A program made the position numbers and the translations under genes. DNA of 42,029 nucleotides from Candidatus Galligastranaerophilus faecipullorum (GTDB lineage: Bacteria; Cyanobacteriota; Vampirovibrionia; Gastranaerophilales; Gastranaerophilaceae): positions 1 through 42,029 of the forward strand of contig DVFS01000066.1 in assembly GCA_018713115.1 (NCBI GenBank). The letters are read 5' to 3'. Below the pieces are notes generated by a model. That model worked only from the letters and a program-made list of their open reading frames with translations, searched no databases and was not told the DNA's origin. This document shows, in pieces, positions 36,101-42,029 of this stretch (the first letter of the stretch is position 1; every line of letters begins with the position of its first letter).

Positions 36101-36116
36101 TATATCAATTTTATAT
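36101..36116 (+). promoter_or_regulatory. conserved upstream box, copy 2
   Basis: TATATCAATTTTATAT is identical to copy 1 and ends 49 nt before the ATG at 36166. The TTAACTTTTGTAAA word also recurs upstream (36028-36041), and the leader close to the start codon (TTAAGAGAGGA) is shared. Confidence 0.6.
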
Positions 36117-36165
36117 AAAAACTCTTTTTTATTAATACACAGTCACATACTTAAGAGAGGAAAAT

Positions 36166-38112
36166 ATGAGCTACAGCGGAGTATATGCCGATAGTTTAAA
36201 GGTTTACCAAAACGGCGGTCAAATATCAAATAACATTCAAAAGAAAGTTGATGGCGGGGATGAAAATACGACACTGTTCGGCAATGTAGATTATTCCGCA
36301 AGCTATGATAAAGTGCTGGATGATTTTAATGTTTCGGGTTCGGACGCTTCGCTTGGCAGCTCTGCCGATAACGGCGATGATAATACGACCGACCCGGCGG
36401 ATAGCGGCTCAAATTCCGCTCTTGCACAGGATGGCGGAACGCGTGCATCGGATGAACAGATTGCCCAGCTGAGAGCAGCATTTGATCAGGTTCAGGATGA
36501 ACAGGGCTGGGTCGGAAAAGCATGGAACGGAATTAAAAATTTCTTCGGACACTCAAATGGTTCAAATGCGGTAGAAGAAACGATTAACAAAGCGGCTTCC
36601 GGAGAGATTTCTTATGAAGCTGCGGTTGAAAAGCTCAACACATATGCCTCAAAACAAGACTCGGTCGTTGATACCTTCGCAAATATAGCTTCGGGTCTTT
36701 CGGTTGCAATAGGCGTAATCGGAGCACCCTTTACATTTGGCGCAAGCCTTGCTCTGGGTGCCGGTGTCGGCGCTGCCGTGAAAGTTGGTATTAAGGCTTC
36801 GGATGCGGCGACAAACGATGTGGCGGGTGATTATACACTGAAAGACGGTCTTAAAGACGCCGTCACAGGCGGAGTCGGCGGTGTTGTCACTGTTGCAACC
36901 GCCGGTATAGGCACAGCCGGAACGGTCGTAAAAGAGGGCGGCAAGGTTCTTATAAAAGAAACCATAAAACAGGGTGCAATTGCAGGCGCCAAAGCCGGTG
37001 CCATAGACGGTGCCGTGATGGCTGCTACCGATTATACTGCAGATGCCGTATTTGACGGCAGTGAATTTACTTTCGGCGGATTGGTTTCACATACCGCATC
37101 AGGCGCTGCAGGCGGTGCCGTAATCGGCGGTACAATCGGCGGCTTGACCTCGGGCGTCAGAGCGCGCGGCGCAAATAAAGCGGCGGCTGAAGTCGCAGAC
37201 AGTTCGACAGCAAATGTTAAAGCTGGTACTGCAACGACGCAGGATACAGTAAATGCTGCCGCCAAAGAAGTGCCAGGCGAAACTGCGGAGGAAACCGCAA
37301 AAAAATCAATTATGCATGAAGAACAGCCGACAGGCGCTAAAATGGATATTCCGGAGGGTGAAAAACTCTTGAGCGGTACTCAGCAAGGAAAAGTTTACTC
37401 TAAAAACGGGAAGCTTATTAAGAATCCCACACAAAGAATATCCAGACTTAAAGAAATGATTAAAGACGGTGATATAAAAACAACTCAGGATGCGTACAAA
37501 GCGGGTTTCAGCAAAACCGAACTTTCAAAATCCGGAAAATTTAACCAGCTGAATGCCGCACAAAATGAAGTAATGCAAAAGACTTCACAGGATACAGCAG
37601 AAGCCTCTCTAAAAGCCTCACAAAAGTCTCAGGCGCAAATACCTGATGATTTGCCCGAAGTTCCGGATACAAGATTGAATGCGCTTGAAGAAAAAATTGC
37701 TGACGGTCAAATAGCTTCGGTAGATGATGCACTAAAAGAAGGTTTTAGCGTAGACGAGTTAAAACGCTATGGCCACTATGATGAACTTGTGACTCCGCTA
37801 AATGCCGCAGAACAAGGAGTTTCCGGAGCTGTCGATGAAACTGCCGAAGAAGGCGCCAAAAAACTGACTTTCGGTCAAATGACACATAACGCACGCGAAA
37901 ATGTTGTAAATCTCTTTAAAAAAGGTGCAAAACTCAGAAACATGAAGCCCCAGGACATCAGAAAAGCATTCACCGGCAAGGCAAAAGCAAGTGCAAATGA
38001 ATTTAAGGCCGCCTATGAAGCAATGAAGCAAACGAACGAATATAAAACAAATCTTGTGTTCAGAACCTTTGTGGAGGACGCCTTTAACCTTGGTAACTCG
38101 CAGCAGATATAA
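36166..38112 (+). CDS. tandem-family protein 2: glycine-zipper membrane protein with duplicated module
   Basis: The protein has 648 residues. The N-terminal 54 residues align without gaps to protein 1, with LFGNVDYS at 37-44. After an acidic Ser/Asp linker comes a helical region with WNGIKNFF, then several Gly/Ala-rich hydrophobic segments (about 170-335: LSVAIGVIGAPFTFGASLALGAG, GVGGVVTVATAGIGTAG, GAAGGAVIGGTIGG) typical of glycine zippers. The C-terminal part holds a duplicated module of about 45 residues, starting near 424 and 503: L-x3-I-x-DG-x-I-x4-DA-x-K/L-x-GFS-x-x-EL. No catalytic motif is seen. Membrane insertion, perhaps pore formation, is inferred. Confidence 0.7.
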   Translation: MSYSGVYADSLKVYQNGGQISNNIQKKVDGGDENTTLFGNVDYSASYDKVLDDFNVSGSDASLGSSADNGDDNTTDPADSGSNSALAQDGGTRASDEQIAQLRAAFDQVQDEQGWVGKAWNGIKNFFGHSNGSNAVEETINKAASGEISYEAAVEKLNTYASKQDSVVDTFANIASGLSVAIGVIGAPFTFGASLALGAGVGAAVKVGIKASDAATNDVAGDYTLKDGLKDAVTGGVGGVVTVATAGIGTAGTVVKEGGKVLIKETIKQGAIAGAKAGAIDGAVMAATDYTADAVFDGSEFTFGGLVSHTASGAAGGAVIGGTIGGLTSGVRARGANKAAAEVADSSTANVKAGTATTQDTVNAAAKEVPGETAEETAKKSIMHEEQPTGAKMDIPEGEKLLSGTQQGKVYSKNGKLIKNPTQRISRLKEMIKDGDIKTTQDAYKAGFSKTELSKSGKFNQLNAAQNEVMQKTSQDTAEASLKASQKSQAQIPDDLPEVPDTRLNALEEKIADGQIASVDDALKEGFSVDELKRYGHYDELVTPLNAAEQGVSGAVDETAEEGAKKLTFGQMTHNARENVVNLFKKGAKLRNMKPQDIRKAFTGKAKASANEFKAAYEAMKQTNEYKTNLVFRTFVEDAFNLGNSQQI

Positions 38113-38132
38113 TGATAATTTTTAATAAATAA

Positions 38133-38164
38133 AAATAACCCCGCGCGTGTGGGGTTATTTTTTT
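38133..38164 (+). terminator. intrinsic terminator after tandem-family gene 2
   Basis: AAATAACCCC (38133-38142) pairs with GGGGTTATTT (38151-38160) around an 8-nt loop. TTTT follows. Confidence 0.85.
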
Positions 38165-38230
38165 ATGTAAAGAAATGTAAACCCGCAAACCTTTGCGGCA
38201 GTGTGTTTTCTATAAAAAGTATATATTTTT

Positions 38231-38246
38231 TGTCAATTTTTTATAT
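38231..38246 (+). promoter_or_regulatory. conserved upstream box, variant copy 3
   Basis: TGTCAATTTTTTATAT is related to the box of the two previous genes and ends 46 nt before the ATG at 38293. A GTGTGTTTT word precedes it here (38201-38209) as in copy 1 (34231-34239). Confidence 0.45.
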
Positions 38247-38292
38247 ACAAATGACTTTATATATGTAAGAGAAAAATATCAGGAGAGATTAT

Positions 38293-39276
38293 ATGTCGGG
38301 CAATTACAGCGTTACATCATTCGGACAGTATTGGAAAGACGACAACTACAATGCGGGCTCAAACAACTCAAGCGCATACGGTATGTCGGATTCTTCAACT
38401 GACGCCAGTATATTCGGCGGAGATACTTCGGCATATGCTTCAAATCCTTATGAAAATGTATTCGGTACAGATGTTGATTATTCTTCACAGTACGACAGTA
38501 TAATTGATTCATTCCACAAACAGTTAGATGATATAAGAGCAGCTCAGGCGGAAGAAGAAGCTCAAGCCGGCGATGACAACGACGGTGATGATACCTCGGT
38601 AGACGGAAGCGACCCTGAAACAGGCACGGAGCCATCGGACACAGAACCATCAGGTGACGAGCCCGCAGGTGATGAACCCGCAGGAGATGAACCCGCAGGA
38701 GATGAACCCGCAGCTTATACCGATGAAGAATTAAGCCTTATTTACAACACTGCGCAAGATATTCTTGATGCAACCGTAAGATATGAATCCGGCTTGTTTG
38801 GCGGCACTGACGAGGAAGCATTTATAGAAGCCTTAAGTAATGAAAAATTAACTCCAGAGCTTATGCAGGGTGTTCAAGCCCAACTTAAAGCCGAAGGCCA
38901 TGATTTATTTGACTTAATAAGGAGCGAAACAAGCGGCGGCACGGAAGATGTCCTTGAAGGATATGCTCTTGCAAAACTCGGCGGAGAAAGCAAAGAGTCG
39001 GGAACTAAACTTGAGTCTTACGGCCCGTATCAGGATATGGATAAGTCAAGTGTAGAATACAAAAACTATATAAGAAAATGTGTAAGCCTGTTTAAAACGG
39101 CAGTTAATGGTGCAGGCACGGATGAAAAAGTTCTTGCCTACGTAATGAGTCTGCCTGATGATATCCGCGCTGATGTTGAAGCACAGTATAATGAAAAATA
39201 CGGCAAGGATACAAAATTTATGGATAGAGGCAAAAAAGAAGTAAGCGGCGTCCTCAAAGACGAATACTGGAGTTAA
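38293..39276 (+). CDS. tandem-family protein 3: annexin-like repeat protein
   Basis: The protein has 327 residues. The family motif is kept at 56-74 (VFGTDVDYSSQYDSIIDSF). A (A/S)GDEP repeat linker (about 116-140) leads to two annexin-like repeats. Repeat 1 (about 145-231) has FGGTDEEAFIEAL (169-181) and, 40 residues after Thr172, HDLFDLIRSETSG with Glu212. Repeat 2 (about 258-327) has GAGTDEKVLAYVM (273-285) and YGKDTKFMDRGKKEVSG with Glu316, 40 residues after Thr276. This matches the annexin type II calcium site (G-x-G-T loop plus an acidic residue about 38-40 later). Calcium-dependent membrane binding is inferred. AGGAGAG precedes the ATG. Confidence 0.75.
   Translation: MSGNYSVTSFGQYWKDDNYNAGSNNSSAYGMSDSSTDASIFGGDTSAYASNPYENVFGTDVDYSSQYDSIIDSFHKQLDDIRAAQAEEEAQAGDDNDGDDTSVDGSDPETGTEPSDTEPSGDEPAGDEPAGDEPAGDEPAAYTDEELSLIYNTAQDILDATVRYESGLFGGTDEEAFIEALSNEKLTPELMQGVQAQLKAEGHDLFDLIRSETSGGTEDVLEGYALAKLGGESKESGTKLESYGPYQDMDKSSVEYKNYIRKCVSLFKTAVNGAGTDEKVLAYVMSLPDDIRADVEAQYNEKYGKDTKFMDRGKKEVSGVLKDEYWS
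38653..38712 (+). repeat. four tandem 15-bp repeats inside the annexin-like gene
   Basis: Four copies of GGWGAYGARCCCGCA (38653, 38668, 38683, 38698) encode repeated GDEPA. The last two are identical, suggesting recent slippage expansion. They form the hinge before the annexin-like region. Confidence 0.85.
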
Positions 39277-39313
39277 AAAATAAACCGGCAGTGATAAAAT
39301 TTCATTTTGATTG

Positions 39314-39341
39314 TATAATACTCCTTGTTAAAAGGAGTATT
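39314..39341 (+). promoter_or_regulatory. -10 box and hairpin masking the ribosome-binding site of the BFN gene
   Basis: TATAAT (39314-39319) overlaps a perfect 10-bp hairpin, AATACTCCTT (39317-39326) with AAGGAGTATT (39332-39341), whose 3' arm contains the AAGGAG site of the next gene. Transcripts starting at this promoter would lack most of the 5' arm, while read-through RNA would fold the hairpin. No clear -35 box is seen. Confidence 0.5.
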
Positions 39342-39346
39342 ATTGC

Positions 39347-39859
39347 ATGATAGAAATGAGAGTTATGGGCATTGCCCTTGATACCAGAAGCGGTTCACCC
39401 ATTGTAGTTTTAAACGACCTTGAAAACAGGCGCGCTCTGCCTATCTGGATAGGTTCGGCGGAAGCAAGTTCCATAATAAGAAAAATTGAAAATATACCCT
39501 CAAGCCGCCCCATGACGCATGATTTATTTTTAAATTTCTGCGAGCAAGCCGGCTATGAAATAACAAAAATTGAAATAAATGATGTCGATGAACAAACTTA
39601 TTTTTCAACGATTTTTATGTATTGTGCCGAATCAGGCAAGGAGCTTCAAATAGACGCCCGTCCCTCTGACGCCATAGCTGTTGCAATCCGTGCCGATGTT
39701 CCGATTTTTGTTACGGAAAATGTTCTTGCCGCAGGCGTTGTATCAACTGATACGCAGAAAGACGAAGAAGAAGCGGCCGAGTTTAAAAATTTTATAAAAG
39801 ATATTAAACCCTCGGATTTTGAAAAGCTGATGAAGAAAAATTTTGAATCCGACCAGTAG
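39347..39859 (+). CDS. bifunctional nuclease (BFN, DUF151) family protein
   Basis: The protein has 170 residues. It begins with the family text MRVMGIALDTRSGSPIVVLNDLENRRALPIWIG-x-x-EA and continues with PSSRPMTHDLFLNF and DARPSDAIAVAIRADVPIFVTE, the conserved core of DUF151. Plant members have DNase and RNase activity; the bacterial role is poorly defined. The C-terminal 40 residues are a charged tail. The ribosome-binding site AAGGAG lies in a hairpin. Confidence 0.92.
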   Translation: MIEMRVMGIALDTRSGSPIVVLNDLENRRALPIWIGSAEASSIIRKIENIPSSRPMTHDLFLNFCEQAGYEITKIEINDVDEQTYFSTIFMYCAESGKELQIDARPSDAIAVAIRADVPIFVTENVLAAGVVSTDTQKDEEEAAEFKNFIKDIKPSDFEKLMKKNFESDQ

Positions 39860-39863
39860 AATT

Positions 39864-39889
39864 AAAAAGCCCCTTGAAAGGGGCTTTTT
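39864..39889. terminator. bidirectional intrinsic terminator
   Basis: AAAAAGCCCCT and AGGGGCTTTTT form an 11-bp stem with a TGAA-type loop. The T run (and A run for the other strand) serves both the BFN gene and the convergent gene that ends at 39895. Confidence 0.9.
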
Positions 39890-39894
39890 GTGTA

Positions 39895-40773
39895 TTATTC
39901 CTTATATTCTATATCGTATGCCTTATAACTGCCGTCTTCATATCTTTCTCCTCTGGGGAGTCCGAATTGTGAATCGCTGTATATTGACTTCCATTCGCTC
40001 TTCTTGTGTTTATCATCGTAACTTACTTCGTTTCCTTCTGCGTCATAAACTTTTGTGTCCATAGGTCTGTATACAAGGTCGTCATACCAGCCGGTAATGC
40101 CGTCTGTGTCAACCCAGGTTGTGGTATCTGTTCTTACACTGTAGCTTCCGTCTTCGTTGTACTTGCGTACTTCTACTGTTCTCTGGTCGCCTTCCTGCGG
40201 ATTGTCAGGATCGCCGGAGTATCTTACAATGGTGCTCTCCGTAAGTTTGCCGTAATCATATATATCTACTTTTGTGGTGCCGTCCGTGTAAGTTGTCTTT
40301 TCCTGATATGAGGCTGGAAGCTCGTCCCCGTTTTCATCAAATGAACCGGTTGCCCACAGGAGCCCTGGTGTTGCTATGTATTCTTTTACAACATCCGCTA
40401 CTTCTTTTTCGCTTAATTCCTGTTTCTGCCAGCGTCTGTCTTTGGGAACTTCGACATAATAACCTCCTATTATGCGTTTATCCGTTGTGCCAAGGCTCCT
40501 GTCGGCCTTTGCCCCTGATTCTTCAAATTCTTTCCGGTTGTTTTCCTTTTTTTCTTCAGTTTGCTTTCCTTCTTTTGTTTCAGGCTCTTCCGCCTTTTTT
40601 GTATCTTTTTCATCTTCTTTAATATCAATTTCGGCGTAGCTGTCTTCTTTGCCGTTGTCTTTTGTTTTTTTCGTATCCTTGGTGCCTTTTGACGCTGTCA
40701 AAAAACTTGCCGAGGCAAATGTTATGGCAAGCGGTTTACCTGTAGCGGATTTTAAGCTTTCAAATAAAGACAT
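39895..40773 (-). CDS. hypothetical protein with charged linker and beta-repeat C-terminus
   Basis: Start ATG 40773 (292 residues) is preferred to GTG 40782 because AAGGAG lies 8 nt before it. The N-terminus has a short hydrophobic patch (about 12-27, PLAITFASASFLTA). A Lys/Glu/Asp-rich low-complexity region (about 30-90) follows. The C-terminal half has repeated 'DG-x-x-KVDIYDYG', 'EDGSYSVRTDTT' and 'EDGSYKAYDIEY' hairpins like YD/MORN-type beta repeats. The last residues again read DGSYKAYDIEYKE. No known family. It may be surface-associated if exported. Confidence 0.65.
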   Translation of the reverse strand: MSLFESLKSATGKPLAITFASASFLTASKGTKDTKKTKDNGKEDSYAEIDIKEDEKDTKKAEEPETKEGKQTEEKKENNRKEFEESGAKADRSLGTTDKRIIGGYYVEVPKDRRWQKQELSEKEVADVVKEYIATPGLLWATGSFDENGDELPASYQEKTTYTDGTTKVDIYDYGKLTESTIVRYSGDPDNPQEGDQRTVEVRKYNEDGSYSVRTDTTTWVDTDGITGWYDDLVYRPMDTKVYDAEGNEVSYDDKHKKSEWKSIYSDSQFGLPRGERYEDGSYKAYDIEYKE

Positions 40774-40906
40774 ATAACACACTCCTTGTATTCTATGTCT
40801 TTGTTATCGGGCGTATTTAAGCACCGCTTTAATTATTTTTACATTTCTTAACATATTTATAAAGCAAGCCGCATATATTTTCATAATATAACTTTTCTCA
40901 ACTTTA

Positions 40907-40938
40907 TTTTCACGAAAGGTAAAGTCCTTTCGTGAAAA
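40907..40938. repeat. perfect 13-bp inverted repeat in a non-coding gap
   Basis: TTTTCACGAAAGG (40907-40919) and CCTTTCGTGAAAA (40926-40938) flank a 6-nt spacer. The gap 40774-41036 holds no convincing gene. Both ends of the stem finish in A on the 3' side, so it lacks the T tract of an intrinsic terminator in either direction. It could be an operator or an RNA structure. Confidence 0.7.
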
Positions 40939-41036
40939 ATGTTTGTTAAGCGTGTGCAGCCCTATGAAATTTTCGGTTGCAAATTCAGGAGTTTTCATAG
41001 TAATATGTTAATGATGAGTATAAAAAAGGCAAAATA

Positions 41037-41243
41037 ATGGGAAAAGTAACAAAAGATATGGGTATTATAGAGATAGTTCAAAACTATCCCGAGAGTCTTG
41101 AAGTTTTTGCAAAATACGGTCTTGGCTGCATAGGCTGTGCTGCAGCGCGCTTTGAAAATCTTGAAGCGGGCGCAAAAGTGCACGGTGTAGACCCCGAGCA
41201 AATGGTCGCCGAAATTAACGAACTGATTGAAAAAAACAGCTAG
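41037..41243 (+). CDS. DUF1858-domain small protein with CxxC
   Basis: The protein has 68 residues and is made up almost entirely of one DUF1858 domain (ScdA-N/hybrid-cluster-associated disulfide type): ITKDMGI-like start, IVQNYPESLEVFAKYGLGCIGC with Cys31 and Cys34, then LEAGAKVHGVDPEQMVAEINELI. Such proteins occur with iron-sulfur and redox enzymes in anaerobes; the pair of cysteines is likely redox active or metal-binding. Its stop codon overlaps the likely -35 box of tRNA-Leu. Confidence 0.9.
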   Translation: MGKVTKDMGIIEIVQNYPESLEVFAKYGLGCIGCAAARFENLEAGAKVHGVDPEQMVAEINELIEKNS

Positions 41244-41269
41244 ACAACATTTTGTTTTTATATTAGAAT
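41241..41269 (+). promoter_or_regulatory. promoter of tRNA-Leu
   Basis: TAGACA (41241-41246) and TAGAAT (41264-41269) have a 17-bp spacer, and the predicted start (about 41276) is 8 nt before the tRNA. The -35 box includes the TAG stop of the preceding gene. Confidence 0.6.
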
Positions 41270-41283
41270 GAAGTCGCTATTTT

Positions 41284-41373
41284 GCCCTGGTGGTGGAATC
41301 GGTAGACACGTTGGACTTAAAATCCAATGGGGCTAATAACCTCGTGCCAGTTCAAGTCTGGCCCAGGGCACCA
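41284..41373 (+). tRNA. tRNA-Leu (anticodon TAA)
   Basis: The acceptor GCCCTGG (41284-41290) pairs with CCAGGGC (41363-41369). The anticodon stem TTGGA/TCCAA encloses CTTAAAA with TAA. A long class II variable arm follows (GGGGCTAATAACCTCG region), then the T arm with GTTCAAG and encoded CCA (41371-41373). Confidence 0.97.
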
Positions 41374-41374
41374 T

Positions 41375-41398
41375 AATCCCGCTTTAGCGGGATTTTTT
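41375..41398 (+). terminator. intrinsic terminator after tRNA-Leu
   Basis: AATCCCGC (41375-41382) pairs with GCGGGATT (41387-41394) around TTTA. TTTT follows. Confidence 0.88.
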
Positions 41399-41403
41399 AT
41401 TAT

Positions 41404-41619
41404 TTAAAACTTAAAAATCTTGTAAGGTTCGATTTTGAGCGCATTTGCAAGTTTAATTATTGTTTTAAGTCCGGGTTTATTTATGTTTACTTCTATTTTT
41501 CCTAAATAATCAAGACTTATGCCTGATTTTTCCGCCAGTTTTTCTTGTGTCAGCCCCGCTTTTTCCCGCAGGTATTTTATTCTGACACCGAGTTTTTGGT
41601 AGAAAACTTTTTCATCCAT
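41404..41619 (-). CDS. XRE-family (Cro/CI-like) transcriptional regulator
   Basis: The protein has 71 residues, a single HTH_3 domain: LGVRIKYLREKAGLTQEKLAEKSGISLDYLGKIE, with turn and recognition helix at about 23-44, then the closing helix KTIIKLANALKI. It has no sensor domain, so it is a plain repressor or activator. It is divergent from a prepilin-like gene, and the spacer has a palindrome fit for a Cro-type dimer. No clear ribosome-binding site precedes the ATG. Confidence 0.92.
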   Translation of the reverse strand: MDEKVFYQKLGVRIKYLREKAGLTQEKLAEKSGISLDYLGKIEVNINKPGLKTIIKLANALKIEPYKIFKF

Positions 41620-41628
41620 TCTACAAGA

Positions 41629-41684
41629 TTACTGGAAAATATGACATAAATTTACTGGACAATATCCAGTAAATAAGTTATTAT
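41629..41684. promoter_or_regulatory. operator and promoter between XRE gene and prepilin-like gene
   Basis: A perfect palindrome, TTTACTGGA (41651-41659), 5-bp spacer, TCCAGTAAA (41665-41673), overlaps the plus-strand -35 TGGACA (41656-41661). This is followed at 17 bp by TATTAT (41679-41684). A further half-site TTACTGGA lies at 41629-41636, close to the XRE start. The layout suggests the XRE protein represses the prepilin-like gene and itself. Confidence 0.65.
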
Positions 41685-41711
41685 CTTATCAAAGTTAACC
41701 TGGAGAAAAAT

Positions 41712-42029
41712 ATGAATAAAGATACGAAAAGCGCTCCAATGCGCCGCATTCGCCTGCGTTACGGCTTTACTCTGGCTGAAATGCTTATTGTTTTATTGGT
41801 TTGTTCAATTATTTTAATAGCCATGGCTCCCATGCTCACGCAGAGAAAAGAGGGAACCGGTAAATCGCCATTTGCGGTAAAATCAGTTGAAATTACTTAC
41901 GGCAGCAAATATTGTAATAATATTGACAACGCAGACAACTCCTGTAAGGGAGAATTTGAATTTCCCGCAGGAGCAGGAGATACCTTTAACGTCACTGTTG
42001 TAGGCGGCGGCGGAGGAGGAGGCGGCGGA
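41712..42029 (+). CDS. type IV prepilin-like protein, 5' part
   Basis: The first 106 codons are in the window; the gene runs off the right edge. The short basic leader (residues 1-18, rich in Arg) ends in Gly18, followed by FTLAEMLIVLLVCSIILIA, the class III prepilin cleavage site and hydrophobic helix, with Glu23 at mature position 5. Next come two cysteines (CNNIDNADNSC) and an all-glycine run (VVGGGGGGGG) at the cut edge. A glycine-rich body is unlike ordinary pilins. GGAG precedes the ATG. It is probably processed by a PilD-type peptidase and assembled or surface-displayed. Confidence 0.88.
   Translation, partial: MNKDTKSAPMRRIRLRYGFTLAEMLIVLLVCSIILIAMAPMLTQRKEGTGKSPFAVKSVEITYGSKYCNNIDNADNSCKGEFEFPAGAGDTFNVTVVGGGGGGGGG

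Noticed and set aside
38653-38712. Short regular repeats as a CRISPR array
   Set aside because: The 15-bp units are contiguous, have no spacers and encode GDEPA in frame inside a gene.
40907-40938. The 13-bp palindrome as an intrinsic terminator
   Set aside because: No T tract follows the stem on either strand and no gene ends nearby.
40804-40998. Open frame of 64 codons on the minus strand
   Set aside because: There is no ribosome-binding site, composition is unlike its neighbours, and it runs across the perfect palindrome at 40907-40938. It is more likely non-coding.

Overview
The window looks like chromosome from a gut-associated, non-photosynthetic relative of Cyanobacteria (Vampirovibrionia/Melainabacteria, order Gastranaerophilales). 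The signs are moderately AT-rich DNA, a long infB-rbfA-truB to def-fmt gene run, a PPi-dependent phosphofructokinase, a prepilin whose body turns glycine-rich, and many small lineage-type hypothetical proteins. I infer this placement from gene style; no 16S gene is present. The standard genetic code fits all genes.

Region 1 (1-7441) is the right-hand part of an integrated element, visibly more AT-rich than the rest. It carries a PDZ-domain secreted protein, a zinc-ribbon protein, a large primase/helicase-like replication protein, an excisionase-type HTH protein, a tyrosine integrase broken by one in-frame TAA, and a two-gene convergent cassette that may be a defence module. It ends in a 42-nt 3' fragment of a tRNA-Arg(UCU), which I read as attR. 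The intact tRNA and the left end should lie left of the window.

Region 2 (7442-16350) is ordinary chromosome: two small hypothetical proteins, the ATPase ychF, PPi-phosphofructokinase, a tRNA-Gly(GCC), a flavodoxin-like oxidoreductase behind a MerR-type promoter (19-bp spacer with a palindrome in it), a UvrA2-like ABC protein and a CHAP-domain protein.

Region 3 (16349-31478) is a minus-strand run of 15 tightly packed genes. In transcription order it encodes def, fmt, aroH, two M16 peptidases (one active, one without its zinc motif), a PilZ protein (predicted leaderless mRNA), a TPR protein, OppB/OppC-type permeases, MgtC, another TPR protein, infB, rbfA, truB and a GerMN protein. It combines protein maturation, translation initiation, tRNA/ribosome maturation and envelope functions.

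Region 4 (31590-39276) has a small secreted protein, a PLP-dependent alpha-oxoamine synthase, an HD-GYP-like protein with a degenerate GYP motif, and the most unusual locus here: three tandem plus-strand genes. They share an upstream AT-rich box at constant distance from the start codon and an N-terminal VDYS-x2-Y motif, but have unrelated bodies. The first has a glycine-rich membrane hairpin plus coiled coil, the second glycine-zipper membrane segments plus a duplicated module, and the third two annexin-like repeats with plausible calcium sites. I propose them as a set of co-regulated, similarly targeted, membrane-acting proteins.

Region 5 (39347-42029) holds a BFN-family protein, a hypothetical protein, a DUF1858 protein, tRNA-Leu(UAA), an XRE regulator, and the start of a type IV prepilin-like gene whose promoter overlaps a palindrome that probably binds that regulator.
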